Origin: Platerodrilus igneus
Lineage: Eukaryota; Arthropoda; Insecta; Coleoptera; Lycidae
Direction: 5' to 3'
Length of the DNA: 64,000 nt
Assembly (NCBI GenBank): GCA_036346225.1
Contig: JARFIW010000942.1
Location: 1,571,001-1,635,000 of the forward strand
The notes below the pieces were generated by a model. It ran no database searches, was not told the origin of the DNA, and saw only the letters and a list, made by a program, of their open reading frames with translations. Positions 47,290 through 57,064 of the stretch are shown in pieces (within the stretch, counting starts at the first letter, position 1; each line of letters opens with the position of its first letter). The position numbers were made by a program, and so were the translations under genes.

Positions 47290-48552
47290 CATTGGACGTA
47301 TCAGGGAAGAAAGTACAAACAGCTTTAAATAAAAAGCAGGAGTCTGAAATAATTTCACAAGACAAACGTGGTTATGATCCTGCACCAAACAAAATACCGA
47401 ATGAACAACGAGCAATAGTCCACAGTCATATACGATCAATACCTGTGGTGTCGTCGCACTATTACCGTAAAACATCTATAAAAGACAATATCTTCCACCT
47501 GGTCTTAGTGAAAAACGACTATACGTTGACTATTTAGATTACTGCAAGTAAAAGCAATCAATAGCAGTGTCCTTCGACTTCTATAAGTATATATTTACAC
47601 CAGAATACAATTACGGCTTCCACAAACCGAAAAAGGATCAGTGCGAAGAAGAAAAGGTAAGAGATACGAATGAAAATGACCTTCACATTAAAAGAAAACA
47701 AGAAGCAAGGGAACATAAAGTCTTGAGCAAAAGATAATCCTAAATTTACGTATTTACCATGGATTTGGAAAAGATATTGCTGGTGCCGCACACTTAAGTG
47801 GGCCAGTTATACCACAAACGAAAACTGAGAACTTATAATTTCACAATCTACAATTTATGAACTAAAATTGCCACTAATTATATGTGGTATGAAAATCATG
47901 GCACCAAGGGTAGTTAAGAAATAGCGACATGCTTGCACTCCTTCCTGAAAGAATTAGATAAATATGGTGTAGAAGAGGTGACATTCTATTCAGACACTGC
48001 CACTGGACAAAACCTAAATTCTATCTTGTCAGTAATGTTTGTTGGGTTCATAAAGATTTCAACAAACAAAAATTTCGAATCAAAAATTTATGGAGTCAGG
48101 TCATTCGGAAATGGAATGTGACAGTGCACACCCCACTATCTAAACAAGAGGCAGCAAAATAGAAGTATTTGTGTCCGAAGGCTGGTGCACAGTAGCTCAC
48201 ACGGCCAAGACGATACCCCCACCATACATAGTAAAAGAAATGGCATTTTTAGATTTCCTAGACTTCAAAACATACAGCAATCAGATGTTTATCAATAAGA
48301 ACACCACCGATGATAGCAACGGTAAAATACGATGGTTTAAAATTAAGTGGTTGAAATACCGTAGTCAAGAGACCCTTGTCTTCTTTAAATACCAATTAAG
48401 CGCAGATCAGTTTCTCCAATTTGACTACAACTCGAGACGTGTAGGATCCAGGATCAGAAGGAAGGCACAGGAGGTTACACTAAAATCCTTATACACAAAA
48501 GCTACCTATTGAAAAATGTAAGCTAAAAAATCTACAAAATATGTGCAACAAG
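47290..48552 (+). pseudogene. Insect transposon-associated YSD-GQN protein (DUF7869-like), main part
   Basis: Plus-strand frames give IPNEQRAIVHSHIRSIPVVS then SHYYRKTS, TPEYNYGFHKPKKDQCEEEK, a FLKELDKYGVEEVTFYSDTA then TGQNLNS core, and, from 48171, VAHTAKTIPPPYIVKEM and IRWFKIKWLKY, ending KCKLKNLQNMCNK. This pattern (a YSDxxxGQNxN core about two thirds along, and IPxxxSHYxR near the N terminus) is a protein family common in insect genomes and usually repeated; I suspect an RNase H-fold transposase but cannot prove it. Stops and frameshifts show decay. The C terminus resumes at 51459. Confidence 0.65.
48541..48552 (+). repeat. Target duplication, left copy (ATGTGCAACAAG)
   Basis: Twelve bases repeated exactly at 51459-51470. 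Both copies lie in the same codon frame of the interrupted YSD-GQN gene (MCNK), so this is a target site duplication made by the LINE insertion. Confidence 0.85.
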
Positions 48553-48959
48553 CCATTTCGAATAGACCTGCACCTTGCCAAAGTTCTAGATTACTAGAAC
48601 AGGTGAAATGGCTTGCGTATTCTAATGAGCTAATGTGCCAAACTATAGGTCCAATCAAAGTAGTAGGGTCGATAGAGAGGAACCAGATTAAGACAGGTAC
48701 CTGAAAGAGAGCAACTGCTCTTTTGGTACTTAGATTGGCAGAAACTATAAAGGTCGGTATGGCAGTCTAAGACACGCTACCACCATGTGCAAGACAACGA
48801 GAAACCACCACATTACCTTCTAAGTACACAGCGTACCTAAATTATAATAAAATGAAGGCATTCTCTGGGGTAAAAGATTCCGGAGTTAAAATAGTTCCCC
48901 AATCGGATTTATATGCAGGAGAGGAACTAACTATTAGAACAGGAATCAGACATCGAAAA

Positions 48960-50165
48960 TGATGACTTGGAATATCCTATACTTAGAGATGAGTTTGAAT
49001 TAGCATTAAAGGGTCTGAAAAATGGTAAGGCGTTGGGTACAGATAAGGTGCAAGCAGAAACTCTAAAAGTCGCTGGACAAGCAGTAACAGAATGTCTCTT
49101 CCAACTTGTAAGCTATATGTATGAGACACGCGAGATACCCAAAAATTTTAAACGTAAAAAAGAAAGGCGTGGATAGTGTGAAAATTTTAGAACATTAATT
49201 TTGGCAGCACACGTATCAAAATATTAACTAAAATTCTACAAAAACGAATGGAAAAACGAGCTGAAGAAATACTAGGAGAAGACCAATCTGGGTTTAGGCA
49301 AAACAGGAGAACACAGGAGCTTTTTTTGCTCTGAGGGTGATAATGAAGAAAACAATCGAAGAAGGGGAAAGCGTGTATATAGGATTTGTAGATGTGGAAA
49401 AAGCATTCGGCAATGTAAAATGGGAAAAAATGTTCGAAATACTCAAAAAAATTGGAATTAGTTATAGGGATAGACGAATAGCACATAGCTTACACAAAGA
49501 GCAAACAGCAGTAATAGAATTAGAGCAGGAACGTAGAGAAGTAAACAAAGGGGTGAGACAGGGATGTGCCCTATCCCCATTAATTTTTAACTTGTACATT
49601 GAAGAGGCAATGAATACTGTCAAATGCAGGAAGACATTTGGAATTACTATGCAGGGACAAAAAATTGACATGTTTAGATTTGCAGATGCTATGGCGATAT
49701 TAGCATCTAGCAAGGAAGAATTAGAAGCTGCTCTTAATGAAATGGAAACGGTTCTAACAAAAAGATACGCTATGAAAATTAACAAAAATTAAAACTAAAG
49801 CACTAGTATGCAAAGGAGGGGAAAATAGGTCTAAAACAAGAATACAAATAGGTAACAAGAACTTACAAGGGGTTAAAGATTTCTGCTACCTAGGAAGCCA
49901 AATAACGCAAGATGGGAAAATCACAAAAGATATAAAACAAAGATTAGCACAAAGTCGTGCTACATTTAACAAGAAAAAGCAACCACTGTGCTCAAAGACA
50001 ACAAACATAAAAACAAGGAGCATAGCACTGCACTGTACGGCTGTGAAGCCTAGACAGTTGGAGAAGCGGACAAGAAAATGGTAGAAGCCTTTGAAATGTG
50101 GTGCTACAGACGTATGATGAAGGTATCATGGACAGACAAAGTTAAGAACGAAGAGGTACTAAAAT
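48960..50165 (+). pseudogene. RTE-type reverse transcriptase, inactive
   Basis: The plus strand encodes LKGLKNGKALGTDKVQAETL, frameshift, ILTKILQKRMEKRAEEILGE then DQSGFRQNRR, then YIGFVDVEKAFGNVKWEKMF (motif A), GVRQGCALSPLIFNLYIEEA (PQGS-type box), MFRFADAMAILA (motif C) and later DFCYLGSQIT and MMKVSWTDKVKNEEVL. Motif C reads FADA instead of FADD, so a catalytic Asp is lost in addition to frameshifts near 49150, 49200, 49330, 49790 and 50020. Related proteins are often misannotated as craniofacial development protein 2-like. Confidence 0.82.
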
Positions 50166-50544
50166 GGTAGGGGAAGAAAGAAATATGTGGAAAACGGTAA
50201 AAAGTAGGAGAGATAGGATGATAGGACACATATTACGGCATGAAGGAATAGTGCGGAATATATTAAAAGCAAAGATAGGTAAAAGAGAAGTAGAGGTAGA
50301 CCTAGGTTAGACTACTGCACACTGATAGTGAAAGGAAAATCTGTAGGCTAGTTTAGAATAAAAATCAATGGAGGTACGCATCCAACCAGTCCCATGATGG
50401 TTAAATTAATAACGAAAGAAGTAACTGTACTTAAACATGATGATTATTATAAGCAACTACAAGTATTTATTGGGCAATATTCTCGAATAATGTTAATTGT
50501 GTGAAAGGATTTACTGGAAAACTGTTAATTGGGCAAATGGATGT

Positions 50545-50630
50545 GTTGGGGGATCTTGGCAGCCACAGGCTGCTTAACCCCCTTCACTGAATCTCGGTGA
50601 AATAGAGCATAAAGTTAGAAAACAGTAGAA
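50545..50630 (+). repeat. Hairpin-bearing RTE tail repeat, copy 2
   Basis: GTTGGGGGATCTTGGCAGCC then ACAGGCTGCTTAACCCCC. The stem GCAGCC/GGCTGC around ACA is perfect, clamped by GGGG/CCCC. Compare 455-540 and 50875-50960. Confidence 0.75.
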
Positions 50631-50874
50631 GGGGAACTGAACTGAATACAGGCTGTGTGAGAATTTCAGGGAACTGAGTAAGCTAGCTTAAAATATAAAG
50701 TGCTGGTACGTGTCCAACCACTTTTGAGATGGAAAACCTAATGACAAAAAAATAAGCGCAGATATAGCTGATGATTATTATAAACAACTACAGGTGTTGG
50801 TTGTGAAATATCTCCAACTAATATTGACTGTGCGAAAAGATGTAGTCGAAAAATATTAAATCGGTAAATGTTCA

Positions 50875-50960
50875 AGTGCTGGGGGAACTTGGCAGCCGCA
50901 GACTGCTTACCCCCCTTCACAACCACTGAATGTCGGAGAAATAGGGTATATAATTGTAAA
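50875..50960 (+). repeat. Hairpin-bearing RTE tail repeat, copy 3
   Basis: CTGGGGGAACTTGGCAGCCG then CAGACTGCTTACCCCCC. It keeps GCAG/CTGC and the G/C clamp although the loop side differs from copy 2. It lies 330-339 bp after copy 2. Confidence 0.75.
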
Positions 50961-50984
50961 ACAATAGAAGACCGAACTGCATCT

Positions 50985-51458
50985 AACAAGAAAGAACAGC
51001 GCCTATGATCAAAGACAACAAACATAAAAACAAGAAGAAAATTGTTGAAAGCATATGTGTGGAGACAGCACAGTATGCCTATGAAATACGGACGGTCTGA
51101 AAAGCAGACAAAAAAACGGTAGCAGCCTTATTTTGGAATGCTGTGCTTCAGATGTATGAGAATGATAGCATGGACAGACAAAGTTAATAACAAATAGGTT
51201 TTAGAAATAGTAGGGGAACAAGGATATCTGTGAAAAAAGAGAAATAGAAAGGCAGAATACGTTCTAAGGCATTTTTGGGGAATAGTATGGGATATATTAC
51301 AACCAGAGATAGGAAAAAAGAAGTAGATGTAGACCTAAATAAGATAAAGATAGATGCAGACTGTGCAAATTTCAGGGAAATGTGTAGGTTAGTTCAGAAT
51401 AGGAAACAATGATGGTACACGTCTAACCAGTTCCACAACTGAAGACCTAATGATTATG
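50985..51458 (+). pseudogene. Second partial RTE 3' end in tandem
   Basis: Starts AACAAGAAAGAACAGCGCC then AAAGACAACAAACATAAAAA, matching 49967-50020, and follows the RT C terminus and tail to the 3' end (compare AACCAGTTCCACAACTGAAG at 51426 with CCAACCAGTCCCATGATGG at 50382). It retains a segment (AAAATTGTTGAAAGCATATG) deleted from the first copy. Confidence 0.65.
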
Positions 51459-51575
51459 ATGTGCAACAAGGGTGTGTTTCTCACAGCGTACCACGAATTT
51501 TACTCGAATTTAGACTCAGCAGCTATACATATGGAACCAGAGTCCAGTTGCGATGAAGACGAAAAAGATTAAGAT
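51459..51575 (+). pseudogene. C terminus of the interrupted YSD-GQN gene
   Basis: MCNKGVFLTAYHEFYSNLDS followed by an acidic end (PESSCDEDEKD) and stop TAA at about 51570. The HxFYxxL motif and acidic tail are as in intact relatives. The duplication MCNK marks where it joins the part ending at 48552. Confidence 0.65.
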
Positions 51576-52400
51576 AATCACTATTATTAATACTAGACAA
51601 TAATATTTTTGCACATTGCAGTTAACGTGCTTAAAAATTTTTGTAATAAATTTTTAGTCTTTCAAGTTAATTTATTTTGTAATACCAAAGAAATTATTAA
51701 AAGTGAAAATAACTAACGCTTCCAAAAACTACATTGCAGATCAGGTGTGAAAGGTAGCATGCGCTTGGACCCCTCATCATTCAAATATTTAAATTACCAC
51801 ATTGTTTAATGTTCAGTGGTGAAGGGACCCATATGAAAAATCTAAAATAACACTAAAATTCCCCGTTGTTTTACATCAACACAAATATCGATAAAAAAAT
51901 CCTTAAGATCTATTACTATGTAAAATTTCAAAAAACTTAACGGGAATATGTAGGTACTAGCACAATGACATCAATATTTTACCCAGACTCCTAGCTATAA
52001 AATTGGGAATATCTCAGAAGTAACATCACTTTGCTTACAACTATTCACATCCACAGCGACGATAGGTAATTTGAAGAAAGTTTTAATTCTCCGGTTCTAC
52101 AAAAATCTTATTTTTGAACGATACAACAATTTTCTGTATTCATATCCTGTAAATTCGCAAACGTCCTTTAATTTACATCCCTGGTTGCACTTTGCATAAT
52201 GGTGGGTGCAAGCTCATTGATACTGCAATAGTTTTAAAGTCTACTATTATGTTACGTTCACAAATTTAAGATAATATGCAATTTCCTTCGAATTTAGGCT
52301 AATCATTTCAATATTTTACATAGTTTACGTTAATAAACATTCTTTTAACTGGTATTGAGATAAGTTGAGTAAGAAAATAGTGTAATAGAAATGCAATTGT
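51576..52400. other. No recognised gene; 3' part of the interrupted element plus flank
   Basis: AT-rich with no significant frame. Probably includes the untranslated end of the YSD-GQN element; I could not find its terminal repeats. Confidence 0.4.
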
Positions 52401-52469
52401 GGTTGCCTAACAATAGTTAAACCCGCCTGTTAGCTTCGGAAAAAATCGGATTCGTTCGGTATAGTGTCT

Positions 52470-52685
52470 CATTCAATTGGCAGCATTGAGCAGTTAGTCA
52501 GTAGTCCGGTTTTATCAATCGTTTCGTGTGGTAGGTCTATACACCTCCCCGTGTAACTTGGTTTTCGTATAAAAGTTAATTTATATTTATCAACTACCTT
52601 TTAAACAGTTTTTTTGAATTAAACTATGTGTATAAATGTGTCATAAACGAGTACAAAATGGTACAGTTGAATTTCGATAGTTCGG
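52470..52685 (+). promoter_or_regulatory. Possible RNA polymerase II promoter and first coding exon
   Basis: An arthropod-type initiator (AGTTAGTCAGTAGTCC, about 52493-52508) is followed by a moderately GC-rich leader and, at 52658, an ATG in the context ACAAAATGG. The short frame MVQLNFDSS runs into a strong donor at 52685/52686 (G|GTAAGT). This looks like the 5' end of a host gene going right. A candidate acceptor is AATTACAG at about 52882. I cannot recognise the gene, and downstream exons are not convincing. Confidence 0.35.
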
Positions 52686-53935
52686 GTAAGTTATAGTCTT
52701 CGAGAAACTAGTTTTATTGCAGCCCTTATTGTATGTAGGGGTGTATTGACATTTTGGGGTATTAGCATGCAATGCTTGGTTTTGTTAGATTTTACACTGT
52801 TTGCTAGATACGGATTATAACTTTAAGTGTATACAAATCTCGGTTGTTTGTCAGAAAACAAATGAAATAAAACAATTACAGATTTGGAAATCTGCAAAAT
52901 CAGGAGACCCACCCTTTTCATATAATGAAACAAAAATCCTGTAATTATTTGTACTTACGCAATTTTAGTTGTATTAAGTTGTAGTATCAATGAGTTAGAA
53001 AATGGAGATGATTTAACCGGGCGAATATTCGACAGTTAAAACAATCATGAAGGGTTTGGTTTCTACGGGCATACTGAAGGTAAAGCATTTGTACCGGTGT
53101 AATTAGTAATAATGAAAGATAATTTGGTAAGTATAGTTTTATTGCTAGTGATTGAAATAAGGTCGCTTGGTTTGAATTATTTCTGATGTTCGCTAATGAA
53201 TTTAAAAAGAATTGCAATTAGTGTTAGAAGACAGTGTTTAACGCACCGAATGACATACATTCAGTGAGATAAGGTTAAATTTTAATTATTGTAAAACAAT
53301 TACAGGTAAAAACTGTTGCATTTGTTTTTGCAATTTGCCGTTTAGTTTTGAAGCATATTTTTAATAAACAAATAAGAACAATTGTAGCACCTATAGGGTG
53401 GTTTATAGTTGGTTTTCGGCCGTTAACGAATTTCCCTGTAAAAAATGTAAAATGTTTCAGTTTTATATTTTTAATACAAACGTTTATTTTGTAATTATTG
53501 TGTTTTTTGTTTGCAGAAACACTTGAAGTTAGAGGTTTTTAAACTTTGAACAAGAATTGTAAAAAGTGTACTTTTAGCAATTTTTTGCCTCTTGTGCCTA
53601 TTAATTGGTACTCCAAGTTGAGAATTTGCCGGTTATCGAGCAAATCCGTTAAGCGTCTGTATCTATTCTGAAAGTGTAGCTTTTATTCTATTTGAGTACT
53701 TAATTAGATAAATTCGGTATGAACCGAAAAAGCAACAGAAAAATTGCAAACTATTTAAAAAATGCAAATTACATTGCAGGGTGATTCAAAACGATGGATG
53801 CCATTTTTTGGAACAAATTTACTTTACCGACCACCCCCAAAATGGCGTTTTTTAAATCAAAAATGCTGTTTTCGACGTGACTCGTCAAGTCAATTTGATT
53901 TCAGACCGCGCTCGCATCTCCATTCCGCCCAGAGA
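52686..53935. other. AT-rich, no recognised exon
   Basis: If the first exon at 52658-52685 is real this is intron 1. Pyrimidine-AG acceptors exist (about 52882 and 53515) but the frames after them close quickly. Confidence 0.35.
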
Positions 53936-53937
53936 TA

Positions 53938-54085
53938 AAATGGGTCACCGAAATAGTGACCCATGACCCAGTGACCCAAATAGGTATATGACCCACGACC
54001 CACTGACCCAATTTGACCTGATTACCCAAATCGACAGGGTGACCCAAATTGGCCCGTTGACCCAAATTGACCCATGGACCCAAGA
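53938..54085. repeat. GGGTCA/TGACCC heptamer array
   Basis: At least eight TGACCCA copies and one or two variants occur within about 145 bp with irregular 7-20 bp spacing, plus one GGGTCA on the plus strand at the left end. The 60-aa minus frame across it (Gly, Trp, Leu, Val rich) is produced by the repeat. Confidence 0.8.
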
Positions 54086-54261
54086 TAATTTACGCCTACG
54101 CTTATCAAATATTGTCATCAACAAAATACTTTATTTATTTTAAATAATCATAAAATGTAAATAAAAGCACTAAAAACAAGAAAGAATTCTAATATATAAA
54201 TACAAAATATCTTATAAACTTACGTAATAAAAGAAGGTTACATTACATATGAATTTATGAT

Positions 54262-54600
54262 GATTAGGCTATATTTTTAAAATTTCGTTCTTTAAAAATT
54301 CTGAAATAATAAGTTGACTTTCTACCGCATCAGCCTTGAGTTGTGCCCTATCTTTGCGTGTTATTTTTCCAGCACCAGAAAAATGTCTCTCTGACTCAGC
54401 AGGTGAAGCTGGAATTACTAGGATTTTTTTGGCAATTTTGCTTAGAAGTGGGTACTTCTTTTTATTAACACCCTACCATTTTAATGAATCAAATCTTGCT
54501 TCATCATTATCCTTATCGCCATTAAAGGGACCAATTAAACTTTTATAAGTGCGTTCCTCGTTGCTTATAAAATTCCGCAGTTCGTCTTCGGTTTGCTTCG
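54262..54600 (-). pseudogene. hAT transposase C-terminal dimerisation domain, remnant
   Basis: Minus-strand reading: YPLLSKIAKKILVIPASPAE then SERHFSGAGKITRKDRAQLK and VESQLIISEFL. This is the Dimer_Tnp_hAT domain (YPxLSxxAxxxLxIPASSAxSERxFS..G.I...R). Only this domain remains. It is a different hAT group from the relic at 32-34 kb. Confidence 0.82.
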
Positions 54601-54609
54601 GTCTAAAAA

Positions 54610-55618
54610 CTTTCTAGTTAGCGCTTGAAGTGAGCGGACGTGTTTTGCAGAGCTCCTGACAACAAGGGTACATGTAAGTTTTTATGTAAGATTTATTATT
54701 ATATTTTAAGCATTTATATTTAGTGTATTATACTTTTATTATTGTGTGACGTTAATTTTAATACATAGGGCAGTAAATAAAAACAAAAATTTAAACCGAA
54801 TAAATAATAAATAAATCGCGTTTTAACTTAAAATTTAACTAAAATCTGCGTTTTAAAATAAACCAACTTAAATTTCGGGCTAATAAATAAAAAATCTACT
54901 AAATAAATAACCAAAAATAAATTCAAAATAATTAAAAAAGGCGTTTTAATAAATTTATTGAAAAAAACGAGTAAAACGGGCTAAAACAGCGTAAAACTAG
55001 CAAATAAATTCGGGAAAATTATATAACGTGCGTGTAATAAAATAACAATTTAAAAACCAAAATCTAGGCCCTTTTTGAATCAAACAAATAACTAAAAACT
55101 AAATTTTAAAATAATTAGTGGTGTAACACTTGAAGGTCGAGTAAACAAGCGGTAAGTGCTTCCGGTACCGCATTCCAATAACGCGTCTTTTAATTAGTTT
55201 GTTTCTAAATTTAAATTTAAGGTCCGGTATTTTATAAATTTGTTTTCCAGGTAATTAGTTAGTTTGAATTTTAAATAAATAAATACAGTTTTGTTATAGT
55301 AGATTTTTAATTGCGTATATTTATTGGACTTGCTATCTTATTTTGCCCTCCTTGTTATTTTGACGTTAGTGTTTATTTTATTTCTCATAAATTTGAAAGT
55401 TAATTTGGCGGTTTATAAAATTTGAATAAATAAATAAAAACAGAGAAGTTTAAGGGTCATTTGAAATCTAGGTCTTTTATTGGAGCAGCGTTTTTGTTCT
55501 GTACTTGTTGTTGTTTTGCCGTTTAGCTGTACATCTTAGCTTCGAGTTTATTTAGCGTCGTCAGGGCATTTTGATTTGGGTTTTGTTTGTCCTTGTTTTT
55601 GTTGTCTGATTTTTCAGC
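54610..55618 (+). other. 5' untranslated region of the R1-clade LINE (probable)
   Basis: Begins near the GC-richer CGCTTGAAGTGAGCGGACGT and leads into the ORF1 start. The middle is very A-rich with many AAATAAATAA runs. The true 5' end is not fixed; position before an intact ORF1 start is the only basis. Confidence 0.45.
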
Positions 55619-56971
55619 ATGGTTATCCATCGAGATGAAGAGCCGTTGCCGAAGAAGAAGAGGGGTGGTAGGTCGGAGTCAGTCAGGGCTGAGCAGTCGG
55701 AGGCTGGGGCGATCGATAAGTCGGAGAGAGTGGTTAGGGAAGAGAAGTCGAAGTCGCAGCCCGACGGGGAGGTAGTCGTGTCGCAGAGGGAGTCTGGGTC
55801 TGTGATGGTGGAGTCGGAGGGGCCGGCGCCCCTTGTGTATGAAGCCGGGCCTGAGTCGCCCGCAACGTCGAGAGGCCAGCGTCGCGGGTCGACTAGCAGC
55901 AACAGAAGCGTTGCGGCTAGCGATCTAGATGAACTAGATCTCTTGATGTTCCGGGCGAGGAAGGCGCGCGGCCTTATACACAAGCGGGTCCCTGCCACTT
56001 CGGCAACCATCACCGTGGACGACAGGAAGGTGATTCGCAACGCCGCGGACGAGTTCCGAGACATTGCGAATCAGCTTTTGGGGATGGTTAGAGGTCTTAG
56101 GATGGTGCTAGACGAGAAGGAGGCGGAGGTAGCAGTCGCAGCGGCGAGGACGGAGCAGGTTGCAGTAGGGCAGGGGGTGTCAAGAGGTCGCTTGGTCCCA
56201 GGGGTAGCTTCGTATGCAGGTGCAGTGACGAAGAAGGCAGCGTTGACGGTCGCGGTTCGTGTCGACACCAATCCAGGAGTCAAAGAAGACGTCATGGCGA
56301 CGTTGAATAAGGAGGTTGATCCGGCCAAGGATGGGTTTGTTGTTGTCGGAGCACGTCGGACGCATAGGGGTGACGTTGTTGTCGAGTGTGCTGGTCGAGA
56401 GGACGCCAAGTGGTTGCAGTCGACGGTGGGCAGGGCTTGTCAGGGTCTGACCGCGAGGATCATTGAGAAGAGGAGGCCGCGCATCGTGCTCCCTGGAGTA
56501 GAGAGGGAGATGAAGCAAGAAGAGCTCGTGAAGAAGTTGATTGTTCAGAACCCCCGCTTCAGGGGGCTTAAGTTCGAGGAGGAGGTCAAGGAGAAGTTTC
56601 GGTTTGGCGGCAATGGACCCAGAGATCCGTTGGCCAGCGTTGTTTTCGAGGTGTCGCCGGAGGCTAGGAGGTGTTTCTTGGTGGATTCGGTCAGTCTGGG
56701 TTGGCGTAAGGTCTGGGCTCGTGATCACTTTTCGATAGTGCAGTGTTATCGCTGTTACGAGTTCGGTCATAGGTCAGCGGAGTGTAAGGAGCGGGTGCAG
56801 TTTTGCGGTAACTGCGCCGAAGTGGGGCATGCGTTCAAGAACTATAGGCGGGCAGTTTCTTGTTGTGTTGTTTGTGCGAGGTCGAAAGTAGTACATTATT
56901 GGTGTAATCACCGCCTCATTTCCCTCAGCATCCTCATTTCCCCCCAGCATCTGGACCAAATTTACATGTAA
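55619..56971 (+). CDS. R1-clade LINE ORF1 (gag-like), 3'-truncated
   Basis: A 450-codon open frame, GC-rich against AT-rich surroundings. N-terminal basic and acidic low-complexity region (PLPKKKRGG), a helical middle (ADEFRDIANQLLGMVRGLRM), an RRM-like/gag core (GFVVVGARRTHRGDVVVECA then KWLQSTVGR) and C-terminal CCHC knuckles: CYRCYEFGHRSAEC at residues 376-389 is intact, the second (CGNCAEVGHAFKNY) has Tyr for the last Cys. ORF1 proteins bind the LINE RNA and deliver it to target DNA. Element-like sequence stops near residue 418 (about 56885), and the last 30 residues come from unrelated AT-rich DNA. No endonuclease or RT follows. ATG at 55619. Confidence 0.82.
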   Translation: MVIHRDEEPLPKKKRGGRSESVRAEQSEAGAIDKSERVVREEKSKSQPDGEVVVSQRESGSVMVESEGPAPLVYEAGPESPATSRGQRRGSTSSNRSVAASDLDELDLLMFRARKARGLIHKRVPATSATITVDDRKVIRNAADEFRDIANQLLGMVRGLRMVLDEKEAEVAVAAARTEQVAVGQGVSRGRLVPGVASYAGAVTKKAALTVAVRVDTNPGVKEDVMATLNKEVDPAKDGFVVVGARRTHRGDVVVECAGREDAKWLQSTVGRACQGLTARIIEKRRPRIVLPGVEREMKQEELVKKLIVQNPRFRGLKFEEEVKEKFRFGGNGPRDPLASVVFEVSPEARRCFLVDSVSLGWRKVWARDHFSIVQCYRCYEFGHRSAECKERVQFCGNCAEVGHAFKNYRRAVSCCVVCARSKVVHYWCNHRLISLSILISPQHLDQIYM

Positions 56972-57064
56972 ATTCGCACTATAAAGTCTTATTTTTTAAG
57001 AATCTCCTCCTGGCTCCTCCTTGCTCTCCTCCTTGCTCGGACACCCCAACAACCATTTTGATTA

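Larger units (their letters stand above)
48553..51458 (+). mobile_element. RTE-type LINE insertion, 5'-truncated, with duplicated 3' tail
   Basis: Bounded by the 12-bp duplication. It contains an RTE-type reverse transcriptase (48960-50165), no recognisable endonuclease, and a 3' region in which tail segments recur: the block GATTATTATAA-CAACTAC and the hairpin motif occur at 50430-50600 and again 339 bp later (50770-50940), and part of the RT C terminus recurs at 50985-51440. It ends TAATGATTATG, consistent with the short tandem tails of RTE elements. Length 2906 bp. Confidence 0.8.

Noticed and set aside
47159..47475. Minus-strand ORFs of 68 and 86 aa
   Set aside because: Opposite the N-terminal part of the YSD-GQN gene, which has recognisable motifs on plus.
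53901..54083. Gly/Trp-rich 60-aa minus-strand ORF
   Set aside because: Generated by the TGACCCA array.
54336..54548. 70-aa plus-strand ORF
   Set aside because: Shadow of the hAT dimerisation domain on the minus strand.
55561..56770. Minus-strand ORFs of 112-196 aa opposite the R1 ORF1
   Set aside because: Shadows of a GC-rich real frame; the plus strand carries zinc knuckles and the gag-like core.
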